DNA from: Phlyctochytrium arcticum | Taxonomy: Eukaryota; Chytridiomycota; Chytridiomycetes; Chytridiales; Chytridiaceae | Assembly: GCA_025602905.1 (NCBI GenBank) | Contig: JAHLKI010000028.1 | Span: forward strand, 248,001 to 312,000 | Length of the DNA stretch: 64,000 bases | Direction of reading: 5' to 3' | In this document: one piece after another, positions 1 to 8,098 of the stretch | Layout: the number at the start of each line of letters is the position of its first letter | How positions within the stretch are numbered: position 1 is the stretch's first letter | Notes under the pieces: generated by a model | Told to the model about the DNA's origin: nothing | The model's input: the letters and a program-made list of their open reading frames with translations, nothing else | The model's database searches: none | Position numbers and translations under genes: made by a program

Positions 1-195
1 CCCTACGCGCAAGCTGAGGCTTCACACCATTCATCGCCAGCTTACCAAGCTCGTCATATCCAAACTTGTAAAATCGTGAGGAGTTCTTGGTCCCACAACC
101 AAAACAGCCGGGTATAAAGTACCACTTGCCGTTCTTTCTTCCAGGCACTTCATAGAACCAAACGCGTGAGCCTACAGCCTGAGGATTTCCGAGGT
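1..195 (-). CDS. Unrecognised gene, partial (open at left edge)
   Basis: On the minus strand an open frame runs from about position 195 to the left edge without a stop. It reads convincingly as protein, with aromatic residues and an integral CxxC motif (PGCFGCGTK), followed by FYKFGYDELGKL. A TAA lies in frame just upstream (around 210-220), so this is either an internal or last exon, or the remnant of a broken gene. I do not recognise the family. It sits next to a retrotransposon and decayed genes, so it may itself be a relic. Confidence 0.35.
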
Positions 196-249
196 TCAAG
201 AAAAAAGGCAAATGACGAAGGAATTACGATCAGTAGACTGTAGCGGCGC

Positions 250-555
250 TTGATGTTCAAGTTGATCAAGATGCCCATCTCACCTTCCTCTTCGGCGGCA
301 TGCTGTCACTTGCGCGTCGGAATACTAAAGATCCTGTCAGAAAAGGTTCGGATAAAGTCACAGAGTCTCCTTCCCATACCGGTTGAGGTGAGTTTCGAGA
401 GTTTACTGGAGGTGTGTAGTGCAAAAGATCGCGTGGAAATGGACAGATGGTGAACGAATGTTTTGCAAAAACGTACAGTAAAACGGCCAGGTCGGATCAG
501 CTTACTTAATGCTACAATGACTGTGCCTCCCTATTGTAAAACTCGGGTTGCGCTG
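250..555. other. Intergenic flank left of the DIRS element
   Basis: No convincing gene on either strand. The short open frame at 250-453 has no recognisable features. The stretch ends at the left terminal repeat of the retrotransposon. Confidence 0.4.
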
Positions 556-689
556 AGGAAGGCCCGGTGGATGTGATTATGCCGTTCCCACGGCAACGAG
601 TCTCTGTTGGTGTAATCTAATATAACTATAAATGCTATAGAAAAGACTATAATAGTGTCCCGTTCACCCTCCCGTTTCCCTTTGCCGTT
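556..689 (+). repeat. Left inverted terminal repeat of DIRS element
   Basis: 134 bp, identical to the reverse complement of 4929-5062. It begins with AGGAAGGCCCGGTGG and ends with CCCTTTGCCGTT. Bases on both sides of the match differ between the two copies, which fixes the limits. Confidence 0.9.
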
Positions 690-769
690 TTCAGAGCAGC
701 GAGTCTGGCAACATCGACAAGCTCTAACACAAAACTGACTACGACCCATCAACTAAACAACCTTCACCT

Positions 770-1711
770 ATGGCTGAAAATGCTCCTACTCAAACTAACG
801 AAGTCGAGGCCTTGCACAATACGCTGGCAGGCCTCGGGATCTCAGTGGACGCCCTGCGTACGATCATGGCTCCCCAACAGAATACCAACACTCCTCCCAA
901 GAAAGCTAAGTATAGACTCAATCCTTGGGACTCGGAGAATGACGACGACTCCGATGGTTCTAGCTCAGACGAAGAACCACCTACCCACGCCGCCGAAGCC
1001 TTTAAAGCTGGACAATGGGATCTACCCGAAGAAACTCGCAAGATCCTGGCTCCCGACGACGAAAGCGACGCCCGCCTTTCTCGCTACTACACTCGGCGTA
1101 TTTTGCGTAAACAACGAGAACCTCGAGGAGGCTTCTGCAAGTCAGCCGAGCTCGATCCAGCCCTTGCAGATCTCAAAGGGAAACGCGTTGAACATCCAGT
1201 GGGCAAGCTCGACAAGCAGTATGCGGATACAGAACGAGATTTCGGAGTCACCGCACGTAACGAAGCAATCCTCCTCTGGAAAGCTAACACGCTCGTCAAA
1301 TTCCTCAAAGACAGTCGAGAGACCGGAGAACCTCTCGATGGCGACCAATTACTCGCTAGGGCAGAAGACTTGGCCCGTTCGTTGGAACACCAAGTCACTT
1401 ACACAGCGCACCTCAAAGCCACCACCCGCTTCAAGCGCCGCAAAGCGTTCATCTCCGGAGCTAAGATGCCCGCCGAAATCAAAGACGCAGGAGACAAAGA
1501 GCCGCTCCACAACCGTTGGCTTTTTGGCGACGACCTGGTCCAAACCTGGCGCCAAGCAAACGAGAGACGGAACACACAACAGGTTCTCTCCCTCGCTGCC
1601 AATCGAAACCGTGCGCCTACCGATGCTAGACGCCCGCAGCAACCACACCGACCCCGTGGAGGATATCGAGGTCAGGGAAACGACAGGGGCCGCGGCCGGG
1701 GCCGTGGCTAA
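770..1711 (+). CDS. DIRS ORF1, gag-like protein
   Basis: 313 aa from an ATG 80 bp inside the left terminal repeat. The N-terminal half is acidic (a D/E/S-rich stretch near residues 60-75). The C-terminus is very basic, ending in an R/G-rich tail (repeated RGRG) expected to bind nucleic acid. There is no CCHC knuckle. Position, size and composition fit the first ORF of DIRS elements. The function is inferred from position, since DIRS gag proteins are poorly conserved. The next frame (RT) is offset and begins within about 60 bp after this stop. Confidence 0.65.
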   Translation: MAENAPTQTNEVEALHNTLAGLGISVDALRTIMAPQQNTNTPPKKAKYRLNPWDSENDDDSDGSSSDEEPPTHAAEAFKAGQWDLPEETRKILAPDDESDARLSRYYTRRILRKQREPRGGFCKSAELDPALADLKGKRVEHPVGKLDKQYADTERDFGVTARNEAILLWKANTLVKFLKDSRETGEPLDGDQLLARAEDLARSLEHQVTYTAHLKATTRFKRRKAFISGAKMPAEIKDAGDKEPLHNRWLFGDDLVQTWRQANERRNTQQVLSLAANRNRAPTDARRPQQPHRPRGGYRGQGNDRGRGRGRG

Positions 1712-1767
1712 ACCAACCAACAGTACCAAAACACCAACCAATTCCAGAACGGGAACCCGACAGCCAA

Positions 1768-2832
1768 TTGATAGCCACACTGGAACGAGCGACTTCGCAA
1801 GGGGCGAAGCGATGGCCGCTCAGACCAGAGCTGACCCCACGGGGGACACAGCGGTGCTGGCAGCAATGGCAGGACAGCGGAGTTGCCCCTTGGGCCAGCA
1901 GGATGATTCGGGAGGGAGTGTCAATCGAAATTCCACCCCATACAAAGATTCGCTCACGCTCACAAAAGTTTCGTCTGGCAATGAACGATCAAATGATTCT
2001 CGACAGCCAGATCAAGGAGTGGCTGGACACGAAGGCAATAGTGGAGATCCAAGACCCCGAGGAGCGACCGCAATGCACTCTCTCAAACTTGTTCGTAGTG
2101 CACCAGCCGAACGGGAAAGCACGTCCGTGCTTGGATGTCCGACACGTGAATGCGCACATCCCATACAATCACTTCAAGATGGAAGGAATGTCTACCCTTC
2201 GGGGTTTGATCCGCCCGGGGGACAAGATGGTCAAATTGGACTTGAAGGACGCTTACAATGCCCTCGCCCTTCACGCAGCTGCTCGTCGGTTCGTGTCGTT
2301 CGAGTGGCGGGGAAAGATCTACCAATTCTGCGTTTTACCGTTCGGACTGAGCAACGCACCGCGGATATTCTCCAAGCTGATGCGAGCAGCACTGACACCC
2401 CTGCGCGAGAAGGGGATCCGCCTAGTGTTTTACCTCGACGACATACTGATACTCGGACGGACCAAGGAGGAAACAACGACGGCACTCGAGGAGGTGACGT
2501 CACAGCTGTTGCGGTTGGGTTTCACCATCAACCTGGCCAAATCGGTTCTACAACCAACCGAGACCATCCAACTCCTCGGATTCCAGGTCAACTCGAGGAA
2601 TATGACGTTGACGCTGCCCAAAGACAAGGTCCGGTCCATCCGGAGAATGACCGACCAAGCAATTCTAAACCAGGAAATGACGGTCCGCCGCCTGGCGTCG
2701 CTGATTGGGGTGCTCAACAGTACGGCGCAGGCGGTCCGCCCCGCCCCGCGCTGCTCCAGCTCCGTCACTTGCAACGGGAGCAGAATCGTGGCTTACGGAA
2801 AGAGGGCCGCTGGGACGCGTCGATACTACTGA
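1768..2832 (+). CDS. DIRS ORF2, reverse transcriptase part
   Basis: The frame opens at 1768 (first in-frame ATG 1903). Clear RT signatures follow: PRDCD-type region LDVRHVNAHI, DLKDAYNA (first catalytic Asp), the QFCVLPFGLSNAPR motif, and the YLDD box in FYLDDILILG. The thumb/connection segment ends in SLIGVLNSTAQAV, which is typical of DIRS polymerases. The expected continuation into RNase H (LLQLRHLQRE and onward) lies in the next frame (-1) from about 2745, so this ORF ends out of frame at 2832. Either a one-base loss in the C/G-rich run at 2738-2750 or a programmed shift would explain this; loss is the simpler reading. Confidence 0.8.
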   Translation: MIATLERATSQGAKRWPLRPELTPRGTQRCWQQWQDSGVAPWASRMIREGVSIEIPPHTKIRSRSQKFRLAMNDQMILDSQIKEWLDTKAIVEIQDPEERPQCTLSNLFVVHQPNGKARPCLDVRHVNAHIPYNHFKMEGMSTLRGLIRPGDKMVKLDLKDAYNALALHAAARRFVSFEWRGKIYQFCVLPFGLSNAPRIFSKLMRAALTPLREKGIRLVFYLDDILILGRTKEETTTALEEVTSQLLRLGFTINLAKSVLQPTETIQLLGFQVNSRNMTLTLPKDKVRSIRRMTDQAILNQEMTVRRLASLIGVLNSTAQAVRPAPRCSSSVTCNGSRIVAYGKRAAGTRRYY

Positions 2833-3881
2833 GCAAAGAGGCTCTCACGGAACTAACGTGGTGGCGCGATTCACTACGGACTTGGAACGGAGAATGCATC
2901 ATTCCACAGGCGACGGACGAGACGCTGACAACTACGACCGACGCGTCCAGTCGCGCATGGGGATTCACCAATTCCACGAACCAGGAGACCAGCGGATTTT
3001 GGTCGATATGGGAGCGCCAACAGAGTTCGAACTACCGAGAGCTGAAGACAATCTTGTTCGCGCTACAGATTCACCGGGAACAATGGCGCGGAAAAACAGT
3101 CCGTCTGAGAACAGACAACACGACGGCGCTAGCGTACGTCAACAACCAAGGGGGTACCCGGTCCCCGCTCTTACTAGGCATTGCGAAACAGATCGGCACG
3201 ATCTGCATGGAACGGAACATTCGACTGATAGCTCAGTTCATTCCCGGGAAGGAGAACGTTCACGCGGATCGCTTGAGTCGAATAACTTGGGACAGGAACG
3301 CATGGCAACTCCACCCTGTCGCATTCCAGACGATTCAAGCAGTATACGGAACTCGAACGATCGATCTTTTTGCCGACCGCCTGAACCGCCAGTGTCCCCG
3401 ATTCTTCAGCTGGCGCCCAGATCCGGAAGCGGAAGGCACGGACGCCCTGGCCCAGAAATGGCCAACTACGGGAGCGTACGCCAATCCACCGTGGATCCTC
3501 ATCCCGGACGTCCTCCGTATTCTCCAACAACAACGCGTGCGGGAACTGGTACTGATAACTCCCCGCTGGCCGGAGCTCTTGCGCCTGAGCGTAGCGCCGC
3601 CCCTAGTGATCAAGGCTCACCACAGCTTGTTCCGACCGGTACAACAGGGATTCGCACAAGGAGTGGGTCCCGCCAGTTGGGACTCCGTCGCATGGAACTT
3701 ATCCGGGCGGCCAAATTACACGAGGGCCTCTCGCCCGCCGCCGCAGCCCTTCTCTCAGAGGAGGTTAGGCCAAAGACTAGACGGAACAAGGACTCGAATT
3801 GGGGCAAATACAGTGCTTGGTGCCTCGAGAAGGGGCACGATCCAAGCAAATACGATGTCCCTGTCGCGGTCAATTTCTTGA
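2749..3881 (+). CDS. DIRS ORF2, RNase H and C-terminal part (frame-shifted)
   Basis: This continues the polymerase in another frame. All four RNase H acidic residues can be seen: Asp in TTTTDASSRAWG, Glu in NYRELKTI, Asp in LRTDNTTALAYV, and Asp in HADRLSR. Downstream, TIDLFADRLN and YANPPWILIPDVL match the conserved region that follows RNase H in DIRS polyproteins. No methyltransferase (DAM-like) domain is visible, unlike in some DIRS elements. The frame overlaps the start of the recombinase ORF by about 190 bp, as is usual for the group. Confidence 0.75.
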
Positions 3882-4831
3882 TGGATATGGCGAATACGCA
3901 CACATTCAACTCCCTGCGTAACTACTCGAGCACCATATCCTCTACCTGGCTGCGTCTTCACCCGACGCGACCGCAGCTGGGGCGGACGCCCACCATGACC
4001 GATCTCCTACGCCGACTACAGGATCGAACCGCGCGCCCGCGGCTTCCTCCGCCAACTTGGGACCCCATGATAATTTTGGACCACTTGCGGACTTCACCAC
4101 TACCACAAGACTTACCGCTGGATGTATTGACAAAACGGACAGCGTTTTTAGTGAGTCTTTGCTCACTGTGGCGCCCACGATCGGACGTGGCAAGGATTTT
4201 GTATGAGGGGATGCGCTTTCAACCGCGCAACAAAATTCGAGCCACATCGGAGCCTGATTGGAGGACGTGGCCGTTAGACGAGGCCTTAGAGGGGGTCCAT
4301 TTTCAAGCATTTAAGGTGAAAGAAGGACTCGAGAAACGACGCTACTTGCGCGCGTGGCCGGCGGATATTCGGATATGCCCGGTACACCACCTATTCCTCC
4401 TTCTCCGTCGTACTGAGGACCGCCGCCCGACACCCCATCCGACCTCGCACATTTTCTTGATTACTCGGGCCCCATACCGGGAAGCCTCCGGAGACACAAT
4501 TGCCAACTGGATTCGAGAAATTATTGCGGCGCCGCCCCACTCTATCCGCGGGGTATCTTCTTCCGCCGCATGGCTCCGCGGTGCCGCCATCGATAGGGTG
4601 TTTGCCGCGGCAAACTGGAGTGACGTAGCCGCACGTTTTACCGTCACTACCTGCGCGAGGTACCGCAACACCCACCGGTCCCGCCCCTCAGCCATTCGGG
4701 CCGACAGATCGATGAGTCCGGGGATGTGGAACATGCCATTCTGGCCGGATCTACGAACTATCACTGACACCGGGCCTTCTGCAGAGCGAAATCTGTCCAA
4801 GGATGGACGAATTTATGAAGTCTATCCGTAA
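3692..4831 (+). CDS. DIRS ORF3, tyrosine recombinase (frame broken near the 3' end)
   Basis: The likely start is ATG 3692, inside a longer open frame that begins upstream. A SAM-like core-binding domain (residues about 10-110) is followed by the catalytic domain. The first catalytic Arg lies in LWRPRSDVARI. The HxxR box is HSIRGVSSSAAWLRG, followed by NWSDVAARF. The expected catalytic-Tyr motif (RHYLRE) is present in the DNA right after this but one base out of frame, at the TTTT run 4635-4638. In that frame translation would stop at 4767, before the internal complementary region. As written, the ORF reads through with an unrelated tail to 4831. This copy is therefore probably recombinase-dead. 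Confidence 0.75.
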   Translation: MELIRAAKLHEGLSPAAAALLSEEVRPKTRRNKDSNWGKYSAWCLEKGHDPSKYDVPVAVNFLMDMANTHTFNSLRNYSSTISSTWLRLHPTRPQLGRTPTMTDLLRRLQDRTARPRLPPPTWDPMIILDHLRTSPLPQDLPLDVLTKRTAFLVSLCSLWRPRSDVARILYEGMRFQPRNKIRATSEPDWRTWPLDEALEGVHFQAFKVKEGLEKRRYLRAWPADIRICPVHHLFLLLRRTEDRRPTPHPTSHIFLITRAPYREASGDTIANWIREIIAAPPHSIRGVSSSAAWLRGAAIDRVFAAANWSDVAARFTVTTCARYRNTHRSRPSAIRADRSMSPGMWNMPFWPDLRTITDTGPSAERNLSKDGRIYEVYP

Positions 4832-4868
4832 GACGGATGAGCTCTAGGAAGGCCCGGTGGATGTGATT
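4826..4868 (+). repeat. DIRS internal complementary region (ICR)
   Basis: 43 bp that are the exact reverse complement of the extreme right end (5040-5082). Its second half (from AGGAAGGCC) also repeats the start of the left terminal repeat directly. In DIRS elements this region is thought to template the completion and joining of termini into a circle. About 60 bp of unique DNA separate it from the right terminal repeat. Confidence 0.85.
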
Positions 4869-4928
4869 CCCTCCCACGACCATATTCAAGTCGCTCAACC
4901 CACCACTACTAGGATCTACCTGCTCTTC

Positions 4929-5082
4929 AACGGCAAAGGGAAACGGGAGGGTGAACGGGACACTATTATAGTCTTTTCTATAGCATTTATAGTTATATTA
5001 GATTACACCAACAGAGACTCGTTGCCGTGGGAACGGCATAATCACATCCACCGGGCCTTCCTAGAGCTCATCCGTCTTACGG
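4929..5082 (-). repeat. Right inverted terminal repeat of DIRS element, with extension
   Basis: 4929-5062 is the reverse complement of the left repeat (134/134). A further 20 bp (5063-5082) are not present at the left end but match the internal complementary region. This asymmetry of the two terminal repeats is characteristic of DIRS elements. Confidence 0.88.
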
Positions 5083-5085
5083 GTA

Positions 5086-6690
5086 ATGTTGAGATGTCCA
5101 GCAGGGCAAGCACGCGTTTTTGACATTTCTGGACCACATTCCTTCCACATTCAACCACAATCATGGCAGCATTTCCTTACAGCCAGGAACTTGGACAAGA
5201 CTTTTTGTAGCCTTAGAATGTTTATTATGTCGAATTATGTCGCATGCAAGTCTGCATGTTGCAAAGTCCTGCTCCGATTCAATGCAGACAAACTCTACGA
5301 CCACGCATCCGCACAGTACAGCAGCCCTGACAGCAGCCGGCATGAGGATGATGAGGTCCTGAAGATCCTGGAGAACAAACAAAACCTCAGCTACAGGCTC
5401 TTGGACAAACGATGGTACTTGGTTGACGAGCCGCAAGACAACATCATTGACCCCGCTATTGCCGGCGCCAAGGAACCCGAGCAGAAGCAAGGTATTGGGA
5501 AAGCGCGAAACCAGTGGCAAGAGCCCCGGATTCACAGCGGTGGGGAGGACTTGGGCGTTGCTGAGGATGGGGAGGATACGGAAGAGGTGCCAACCGCGCC
5601 AGGAGACCAGCCCATTCCTGAGTCCGATCCAGAGTCCGACGACGAGTTAATCGACTTCAGCAAGGATGCCGATGACCCTATGGCCGATTTGCTTGCTCTG
5701 TGTCGGTGGAAGGTGCCGGGATTGCTGACGCGTCCGATCTTGCTTTGGACGCTTCCCAGCCGCCCAAGAAGCGTCGCTGTACCGGGTGCGGATCGACCGA
5801 GCACCAGTACGATCATGTGCCCAAGAAGTGCGGAAAGGTGCGCAAAGTTGCAGTTCCAAAGCCCTTCTTCCCCACCGCAGAGGTCACCAAGTCCCAAGAG
5901 ATGCACTTTGCGACCGCGGTGCTGTTTGACTTTTGGTCGGCGGTTAGGTTCCGGCCATTCCCGGACAGCGCTGAACGAAAGTTCATTGTAACAAGGTTGG
6001 GGCCGATGCTCAATCACCTGGAACAAACTTTCGGGACGTTGACATTCGCATGGATCGAGAAGGCCTCAAATGCGGTGAAGGAACTTCAAAGGGCCAGCTG
6101 GCAATCAGAGAAGCCAATGACCTTCAATATTGATGTCATAGGTTTCGCCAAGGTAGATGGCCACGAGTTTCTGTATCTAGAGTCGAGTGGCGGAACGGTT
6201 CAGAAAGGCAGCGCAGCAATGCACAAACACACGGTGGAAGACACCACCAAGTTGTTTGACGAAGCCATCCATGGTGTCAAGGCAAGATTGGCGGACTCTT
6301 GGATGCACCCATTACCAATGTCGCAGAGCTCAAAAATGCTTTGCGATACACCTTATCGGTAGCCATTTCTTTTTCGACAGAAGAAACTTGAAGATGCTGA
6401 TTCCACCCCTCTTTTTGCAGCCAACAGATTGACACTCTGGGCGGGCAGCCTCATTGGACCAAATAATTTCGCAGTTTGTGAGTGTGGATCCGCCCTTGCC
6501 ATCCTCATGGGAGGAAGTGGATGATTACAACGACGTTCTTGAGCTGATTTTTCAGCTGAAAGGAGAGCTAGATCAGCAAAGAGCGGTGTCCAAGCATCTC
6601 CGCAGGGATCGCAACGCTCGGAGGATGGATGTGCAAAAGGCCGATTCTATTGCAACCGTCAGGGACTGGCTCAATGTTTCGCAGGATTGA
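5086..6690 (+). pseudogene. Broken copy of an uncharacterised fungal gene family
   Basis: Coding signal runs through several frames. From about 5230: MSNYVACKSACCK, then an acidic linker (ESDPESDDELIDF). A frame change near 5690 is followed by PPKKRRCTGCG (NLS-like, Cys-rich) and a folded domain containing GHEFLYLESSGG and HTVEDTTKLFDEA. Another frame change occurs near 6295, a probable intron (GT at about 6359, TTTTTGCAG ending 6420), and a final SWEEVDDYNDVLELIFQLK segment up to 6690. The order of a glutamate in an ExSGG strand, a Leu-rich helix and a terminal W/L-rich helix resembles repeated proteins that I recall from early-diverging fungi; I cannot name a function. The frame breaks argue for a pseudogene, but some may be unrecognised introns. 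Confidence 0.5.
5105..5266 (+). repeat. Direct repeat, copy 1 (other copy 7631-7770)
   Basis: From GCAAGCACGCG to GCATGTTGCAAAG this segment is nearly identical to 7631-7770, apart from a 20-odd-bp insertion here (about 5138-5160) that duplicates a CCACA. Weaker similarity continues past a 40-bp gap (TCCTGCTCCG at 5267 and 7811). It includes the start of a reading frame (MSNYVACK, then Cys-rich) that both copies share. Confidence 0.8.
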
Positions 6691-7024
6691 AATGCGGGTG
6701 AGCTGTTGGGAAAATGGTCAAGGATAAACTTCCTATGCTCCAGATGCAGACCTCTCGAACTCGCATCGTCCAAGTGCATACATGGCTGTGCCTCTTCCTT
6801 CTTCCCACTTTCTCTCTAGCTATAATGTCGTTCTCCCTCCGCTTTCTTCTCTACAAATAGTTCGTTCCCATGGTTATCGCTTCTCAAACTATATATAGCC
6901 TGGATGCGCAAAAGTACAGCATGTTGGGTTAGCTATTCATGTTCAATTCTTGAGCGCAATTGCAGGGCAGAAAGAAGCAGGGTAAGATAGGCCAACCTTA
7001 TGTTGAGATTGAGTCTAACGAACG
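6691..7024. other. Gap between two gene relics
   Basis: No clear gene. A TATA-like stretch (CTATATATAG near 6889-6898) and an intron-like end (CTGCAG just before 7040) suggest that this is the promoter or 5' part of the following D5-like relic. Confidence 0.3.
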
Positions 7025-7039
7025 GTGGGAATCTGCAGG

Positions 7040-7620
7040 TTAGCGCAGCAGTGGGCTCATGTGTATTATCCCATCTTTGGCATCGTATTGCTTGCTTCAA
7101 GACCGAAATCTACGATTCAACTTTTCTCGAACGCTGTGACAAGGATCCTAACAAAAATTGGTTGTGCTAATGGCTATATTGATTTAACAGATGGCCAGTT
7201 GAAACCGTACACTAGGGACGTTCTTATCACCAGAACAGTCGGATATGACTACTTCAAATCACAAGAAGACAGATATCAACAAATCAGAGACGACTGGCTC
7301 GCATTCGTCGCCCGTTTGTTCCCCGTAGAAGAGGAGCTTATGTTGGCTACTGTTTGCGTGGGGATCATCCTGAGAAGATCTTTTGCGTGTTCAAAGACAA
7401 ACAAGATGGGTACAATGGGAAAACGAAATTTGCATAGGCGATAGAGTCAACTCTAGGTGGTTATGCCAAGCAAGGGAATGCGGAGCATATCTATCGAAAT
7501 TCGGGGAGTGGTAATCAGAACGGGCCAAGGCCGCCATCTTTGCTTACGCGGGTTACTTGTTAGCAATTTTTGAAGAACTGGAGAAGCATCATGGTGGAAA
7601 TGCTGGGAAATGCTAAGGAA
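7040..7620 (+). pseudogene. Fossil D5-family primase-helicase (viral/plasmid type)
   Basis: Signature motifs of the D5 (D5_N/helicase) family appear in order but in different frames. CANGYIDLTDGQLKP sits at about 7163-7207, followed by TRTVGYDYF and a helical segment with FPVEEEL. A frame change follows, then GYCLRGDHPEKIFCVF with the Walker-A-like GYNGKTKF near 7408-7431. A stop comes next, then AYAGYLLAIFEELEKH near 7540-7590, the Walker-B-like segment. D5 proteins are superfamily-3 helicases fused to primases in large DNA viruses, virophages, phages and plasmids, and do not belong to normal fungal replication. At least two frame changes and two stops show that it is dead. The sequence ends where the direct repeat 7631-7770 begins, so a rearrangement truncated it. 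The source element cannot be named from this fragment. Confidence 0.7.
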
Positions 7621-7630
7621 ACTGGACGTA

Positions 7631-7770
7631 GGCAGGCACGCGTTTTGACATTTCTGGACCACAATCATGGCAGCATTTCCTTACAGCCAGGAACTTGGAC
7701 AATACTTTTTGTAGCCTTAGAATGTTTACCATATCAAATTATGTCGCATGCAAGCTTGCATGTTGCAAAG
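7631..7770 (+). repeat. Direct repeat, copy 2 (other copy 5105-5266)
   Basis: It matches copy 1 without the insertion. In this copy the reading frame continues as CCKECQGPALFTTCQ before the part that is deleted in copy 1, making a C..C...CC..C pattern that may be a degenerate zinc-binding motif. It is followed by weaker similarity to about 7880. Confidence 0.75.
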
Positions 7771-8098
7771 AGTGCCAAGGACCCGCATTATTTACGACAT
7801 GTCAGACTAGTCCTGCTCCGGTTTAAGCAGCCACAGGCCTACTCCACGACAACTCTGCAGCAGCAGGCAAGAATGATACTCAGTTGGATCTCGTAAAACC
7901 CATCTCCCTTGGGTTCATTGGATGATCTCTGGTTGGAGGTGCCCAGTCAAAGACGAAAAGTCCGCCCTTGGCATGGCTGTGCCACCCTCTAGCTGGGATG
8001 GCCAAGACCCCAAATCGGCCGGCGACGCGGATTCCTTCCTTTGACTTTACACCCGCCATCTCCTCGATCATCCATCCCGGAGCAGCAGAACATTCATC

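Larger units (their letters stand above)
556..5082 (+). mobile_element. DIRS-like tyrosine-recombinase retrotransposon, full length
   Basis: The element is bounded by inverted (not direct) terminal repeats: 556-689 is the exact reverse complement of 4929-5062 (134 bp). Inside are, in order, a gag-like ORF, reverse transcriptase, RNase H, and a tyrosine recombinase in an overlapping frame. An internal complementary region (4826-4868) is the reverse complement of the outermost right end (5040-5082). Inverted repeats, an internal complementary region, RT/RH and a tyrosine recombinase in place of a DDE integrase define the DIRS order. These elements are known to integrate through a circular intermediate without target-site duplication, and I see none here. 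Identical terminal repeats suggest a fairly young insertion. Two apparent one-base frame breaks (near 2740-2750 and 4635-4640) suggest this copy cannot make a full RT-RH or recombinase, unless they are assembly errors in short homopolymers. Confidence 0.9.

Noticed and set aside
780..3881. A single 1,033-codon ORF covering gag, RT and RNase H
   Set aside because: Only its part after about 2749 is biologically meaningful (RNase H). Before that it is a shadow of the gag and RT frames.
556..5082. Target-site duplication around the DIRS element
   Set aside because: None found, and none is expected for tyrosine-recombinase elements.
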